The notes beneath the pieces were generated by a model, which saw only the letters and a program-made list of their open reading frames with translations, was not told the origin of the DNA and did no database searches. A program made the translations under genes and the position numbers. DNA of 45,459 nt from Planctomycetia bacterium (GTDB lineage: Bacteria; Planctomycetota; Planctomycetia; Pirellulales; UBA1268): positions 1 through 45,459 of the forward strand of contig JAIOPD010000138.1 of NCBI GenBank assembly GCA_021414115.1, given 5' to 3'. Shown here piece by piece: positions 42,359 to 45,459 of this stretch. Position 1 is the first letter of the stretch. Each line of letters begins with the position of its first letter.

Positions 42359-43939
42359 TCAGACCGGTGACGCCGAACCCGCCAGCCGCTCGGTCGTCAT
42401 CTCGATCGACACCAGCATGCCCCGGGCCTTGTTGATCGTTTCTTCGAACTCCTTCTCCGGGTCGCTGTCAGCCACGATCCCAGCCCCCGACTGCACGTAG
42501 GCCCGGCCCCCGGTCACCACGACCGTCCGTAGTGCGATGCAGGTGTCCATCGAGCCGTTGAAGTCGACATACCCCACGGCTCCCGCGTAGGGCCCGCGGC
42601 GAACCGGCTCCAGTTCGTCGATGATCTCCATCGCCCTGATTTTCGGGGCCCCGGAGACCGTGCCGGCGGGCAGGCAGGCCCGCAGGGCGTCGAAGGCCGA
42701 CAGTCCACCGGCCAGCCGTCCCGTGACGTTGCTCGTGATGTGCATGACATGGCTGTACCGCTCGATCACCATCACGTCGGAGAGTTCGACCGAGCCGATC
42801 TCGGCCACCCGGCCGACGTCGTTCCGGCCCAGGTCGATGAGCATCACGTGCTCGGCCCGCTCCTTCGGGTCGGCGAGCAAATCCTCGGCGAGCGCCCTGT
42901 CTTCCTCGGGCGTGGCCCCGCGGCGACGAGTGCCGGCGAGCGGTCGGACCGTGACGGTGCCGTCGATGCACCGCACCATGATCTCCGGCGAACTGCCGAC
43001 GAGCGTGCAGGACGGAGTTCGAAGGTAGAACATGAACGGGCTCGGATTGACCACGCGGAGGGTGCGGTAGAGCTCCAGCGGCGGCGCGGTGAACGGGATC
43101 TCGAGCCGGCGGCTGAGCACCACCTGGAAGACGTCGCCGGCCCGGATGTATTCGATCGATCGATCGACGGCCTCGAGAAACGCCTCGCGTCCGAACGCCG
43201 AGCGGGCGGTGCCGTCGGCAAGGCAGGCCGGTTCCCGTCGCGAACCGATGTCCGCCGGCGGCGGCCAGTCGTGCGGCGCCGAAAGCCGTTCGATCGTGGC
43301 ATCGATCCGGCGGCAGGCGGTCTCGTAGGCCCGGTCGACTCCCGCCGCGGACTCGTCGTCGATCCGCGCGAGCACCACGACGTCGATCGCCTTGGTCACG
43401 TTGTCGAAGACCACCATCCTGTCATAGAAGCCGAACGACAGATCGGGCAGACCCAGGTCGTCGGGGGGCGCATTCGGCAGACGTTCCGTGTAGCGGACGG
43501 AGTCATACGCCGCGTATCCGACGACGCCGCTGGTGAACGGTGGCAGTTCCGGCAGATGGGCGGGGCGGTGCGCGGCCATCCTCCGCTCGAGCTCGGCGAG
43601 CGGATCGGCGCACGAGAGTGTCTCTTCGCCGCCGGCCCCGATGATCCGCACCTCCGTCCCGCGGGCCTCGAGCCGCAGGAAGGGGTCGGCGCCGAGAAAA
43701 CTGTAGCGGCCCACCCGCTCGCCCCCGACCACGCTCTCGAAGAGGCAGGCCGCGTCGCCGGCGTCGATCTTGGCGAAGGCCGACAACGGGGTCAGACTGT
43801 CGGCGAACAGCCGGCGGTAGACAGGCACCAACCGCGCCCCTCCCGGCGACGGTGCCGCGAGCGTCCGGGCAAGTTCGCCAAAACGGTGCCTGTCCGGGAG
43901 GTGCGGCATGAGGGGGGAAGAGCGATGGGATCGCGGCAT
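42359..43939 (-). CDS. trpE: Anthranilate synthase component I
   Basis: A 526-residue chorismate-utilising enzyme starting tryptophan synthesis. The N-terminal regulatory region has CLFESVVGGERVGRYSFLG, the LLES-like tryptophan-binding site. The catalytic domain has RAGDVFQVVLSRRLEIPFTA, NPSPFMFYLRT, GSSPEIMVR, RPLAGTRRRGATPEEDRAL, DLGRNDVGRVAEIGSVE and GTVSGAPKIRAMEIIDELEP. These favour TrpE over PabB. The start 43939 is preceded by CGAGG; 43909 is an alternative. The glutamine amidotransferase TrpG is not in the window. Confidence 0.94.
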   Translation of the reverse strand: MPRSHRSSPLMPHLPDRHRFGELARTLAAPSPGGARLVPVYRRLFADSLTPLSAFAKIDAGDAACLFESVVGGERVGRYSFLGADPFLRLEARGTEVRIIGAGGEETLSCADPLAELERRMAAHRPAHLPELPPFTSGVVGYAAYDSVRYTERLPNAPPDDLGLPDLSFGFYDRMVVFDNVTKAIDVVVLARIDDESAAGVDRAYETACRRIDATIERLSAPHDWPPPADIGSRREPACLADGTARSAFGREAFLEAVDRSIEYIRAGDVFQVVLSRRLEIPFTAPPLELYRTLRVVNPSPFMFYLRTPSCTLVGSSPEIMVRCIDGTVTVRPLAGTRRRGATPEEDRALAEDLLADPKERAEHVMLIDLGRNDVGRVAEIGSVELSDVMVIERYSHVMHITSNVTGRLAGGLSAFDALRACLPAGTVSGAPKIRAMEIIDELEPVRRGPYAGAVGYVDFNGSMDTCIALRTVVVTGGRAYVQSGAGIVADSDPEKEFEETINKARGMLVSIEMTTERLAGSASPV

Positions 43940-44031
43940 GGCCTCGGAATCTGCCAGAGACTACCCCCGAGCCCGCAGGCCAACAACACGCTCGGCTGCG
44001 CACCGAGGGCGACCACGGCGGCTCAACCCGC

Positions 44032-44037
44032 TATGAT
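44032..44037 (+). promoter_or_regulatory. Candidate -10 box of mcsA-mcsB
   Basis: TATGAT lies 26 bases before the mcsA ATG, followed by the Shine-Dalgarno AGGAG at 44052. No clear -35 or CtsR-type direct repeat was seen upstream. Confidence 0.35.
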
Positions 44038-44062
44038 TCCAGTGGTTCGTCAGGAGCAAGTC

Positions 44063-44653
44063 ATGAAGTGCCAGCAGTGCGACAAGCAGGCGGTTTTCCA
44101 CATCACCGAACTGGAGACGGGGGAAGTCCGCGAACTGCACCTCTGCGAGGACCACGCCCGGACCTACCTCAACCAATCCGAGGCCGCCGAGGGGGGCGAC
44201 GAAGAGCAGGCGGCGGGCGGCCTCACGGGGCCGCTCACCGTGGGCCAGACGGCCGACGAACTCGCCCTGCTCGACAAGAAGGCCTGCCCCATGTGTGGCA
44301 TCACCTTCTTCGAGTTCCGTAATCAGGGCCGGCTGGGCTGCCCGCACGACTACGCTCACTTCGAGAAGGAACTCGAGCCCTTGATCGCCAACATTCACGG
44401 CAGCACCCAGCACAACGGCCGCCGGCCGGCGCGGGCCGCGGGCGAGGGAACGGCGGCCCTGCCGGAGGGCACCGAGGAACTCACCAGCGTGATCGGCATG
44501 CGGCGGAGCATGCAAGAAGCGATCGCGTGCGAAGACTACGAGAAGGCTCGCGAGGAACGCGATGCCATTCGCGGCATCGAGGACCGCTGGCTCGGCGGCA
44601 CCGGACGCGACGCATCCACCCCGAAGGCGGACACTCCGACCCATGAAACTTGA
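44063..44653 (+). CDS. mcsA: McsA-like zinc-finger/UVR activator of arginine kinase
   Basis: A 196-residue protein. The N-terminal zinc finger is MKCQQCDKQAVFHITELETG ... HLCEDHA. The second finger is CPMCGITFFEFRNQGRLGCP, in which the usual final Cys-x-x-Cys reads Cys-Pro-His, so His may be the fourth ligand. The C-terminal UVR motif (about 150-180) is MRRSMQEAIACEDYEKAREE. McsA activates McsB, and its stop overlaps the mcsB start by 11 bases. AGGAG sits 6 bases before the ATG, while an open frame extends far upstream without merit. Confidence 0.88.
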   Translation: MKCQQCDKQAVFHITELETGEVRELHLCEDHARTYLNQSEAAEGGDEEQAAGGLTGPLTVGQTADELALLDKKACPMCGITFFEFRNQGRLGCPHDYAHFEKELEPLIANIHGSTQHNGRRPARAAGEGTAALPEGTEELTSVIGMRRSMQEAIACEDYEKAREERDAIRGIEDRWLGGTGRDASTPKADTPTHET

Positions 44654-45459
44654 TTCCCTCACCGACGCCGTCGGCGAATGGCTCCGCGGCACCGGCCCGG
44701 AGTCCGACATCGTGATGAGCAGTCGCGTCCGCCTCGCGCGGAACGTGGCGCAGTATCCGTTCGTCAGCCGGACATCCGAGCAGGATCGCTCCGACGTGGA
44801 GCGATTCCTCCGCGAACGGATCGCGGCGGCCCCCGTCGGCAGTTCGCTCGAATACATCGACGTCGGGCGACTGGAGGAGATCGACCGACAGCTTCTCGTC
44901 GAACGACAGCTCATCAGCCGCGAGCACGCCGACGCGCAGGGCGCGCGGGGCGTCGCGATCGACGGGCTGGAGCAGGTCAGCCTGATGATCAACGAGGAAG
45001 ACCATCTCCGCATCCAGTGCATGCACAGCGGTCTCGACCTGCGGGGGGCGTGGGAGCAGATCAAGGTGGTCGACGACCAGATCGGCCGTGTGGTGCCTTA
45101 TGCCTTCCATCCGCGGTGGGGCTACCTCACCGCCTGCCCCACCAACGTCGGCACCGGCATGCGGGTGAGCGTGATGATTCACCTGCCGGCCTTGGTGATC
45201 ACACGGCAAATCGACAAGCTGTTTCGCTCGCTGCAAAAAATCAGCTTGGCCGTGCGGGGCTTGTATGGCGAAGGCTCGCAGGCGATGGGGGACTTCTATC
45301 AAATCAGCAATCAGATCACGCTCGGACGCAGTGAGATGGACCTGGTGAAACAGGTTGGCGACGTGGTGCCGTCGATCATCGAGTACGAGCGCAAGGCCCG
45401 TGAGTATCTCGTCCGCGAGAGCCACGAGACGCTGCACGACCGCGTGAGCCGGGCCTACG
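44643..45459 (+). CDS. mcsB: Protein-arginine kinase McsB, 3' end outside window
   Basis: At least 272 residues of an ATP:guanido phosphotransferase-type enzyme that phosphorylates arginines on proteins and marks them for ClpCP in Firmicutes. Evidence: MSSRVRLARNVAQYPF near residue 25-40, LMINEEDHLRIQCMHSGLDL, and the nucleotide-binding stretch CPTNVGTGMRVSVMIHLPAL. The ATG at 44643 lies inside the end of mcsA, an 11-base overlap that favours coupled translation. No ctsR or clpC gene is visible within the window. Confidence 0.92.
   Translation, partial: MKLDSLTDAVGEWLRGTGPESDIVMSSRVRLARNVAQYPFVSRTSEQDRSDVERFLRERIAAAPVGSSLEYIDVGRLEEIDRQLLVERQLISREHADAQGARGVAIDGLEQVSLMINEEDHLRIQCMHSGLDLRGAWEQIKVVDDQIGRVVPYAFHPRWGYLTACPTNVGTGMRVSVMIHLPALVITRQIDKLFRSLQKISLAVRGLYGEGSQAMGDFYQISNQITLGRSEMDLVKQVGDVVPSIIEYERKAREYLVRESHETLHDRVSRAY

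Noticed and set aside
42740-44062. 441-codon upstream extension of the mcsA frame
   Set aside because: It runs antisense through trpE. The AGGAG-ATG at 44063 and the zinc-finger start mark the real gene.

Overview
This is a GC-rich bacterial window with densely packed genes. It reads as a Planctomycetota chromosome, most likely the Pirellulales side. That placement is inferred from the gene set, not from a marker gene: an archaeal/eukaryal-type prolyl-tRNA synthetase, DUF1573 and DUF3500 proteins, an ECF sigma factor paired with a membrane-anchored VWA protein, ExbB/ExbD genes beside large secreted repeat proteins, and many TACAAT-like -10 boxes close to start codons with few strong Shine-Dalgarno sites. 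No rRNA, tRNA, transposase, prophage or CRISPR array was seen. Most of the window is housekeeping.

Layout. 1-2420 (minus): a partial DUF1573 protein and proS. 2515-16788 (plus): a YhaM-type HD nuclease; an unusual two-gene cassette (nucleotidyltransferase-like plus a 78-residue protein); a collapsed second copy of the yhaM gene; a KefB-type antiporter; RNase R; gcvT-gcvH-lipoate ligase; an FHA protein; a small conserved protein; a TPR lipoprotein; serC-serA. 16885-26114 (plus): an ECF sigma factor, its probable YfbK-like VWA membrane regulator, an 1108-residue secreted helical-repeat protein, a TPR protein, ExbB and two ExbDs. 26384-31086 (minus): metH-xerD. 31285-32887 (plus): three overlapping genes (one-TM protein, pseudo-BY-kinase, ExeA-like ATPase). 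33189-36389 (minus): mutM, a Tat-exported DUF3500 protein, a ThiO-like oxidase. 36510-39219 (plus): trpB-trpA-nucleotidyltransferase-like. 39225-40601 (minus): a CPA2 antiporter. Then a small hypothetical (plus), trpE-ABC ATPase (minus), and mcsA-mcsB (plus), the last cut by the window end.

How the genes work together. serC-serA feeds serine/glycine synthesis. gcvT-gcvH-lipoate ligase pairs the glycine cleavage carrier with an enzyme that can lipoylate it. metH uses the same folate one-carbon pool. trpE and trpBA lie about 5 kb apart in separate transcription units. McsA-McsB form an arginine-phosphorylation module for protein quality control. The best candidates for undescribed biology are the sigma/VWA/secreted-repeat/ExbBD cluster and the one-TM/pseudo-kinase/ExeA trio.

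Intergenic DNA carries a recurring structured element: a hairpin of about 133 bp, with three full copies and one collapsed remnant, each directly behind a 3' gene end. There is also a 128-bp tandem duplication. The collapsed yhaM copy keeps about 98-99% identity in the parts it retains, and its three internal deletions are all multiples of three.
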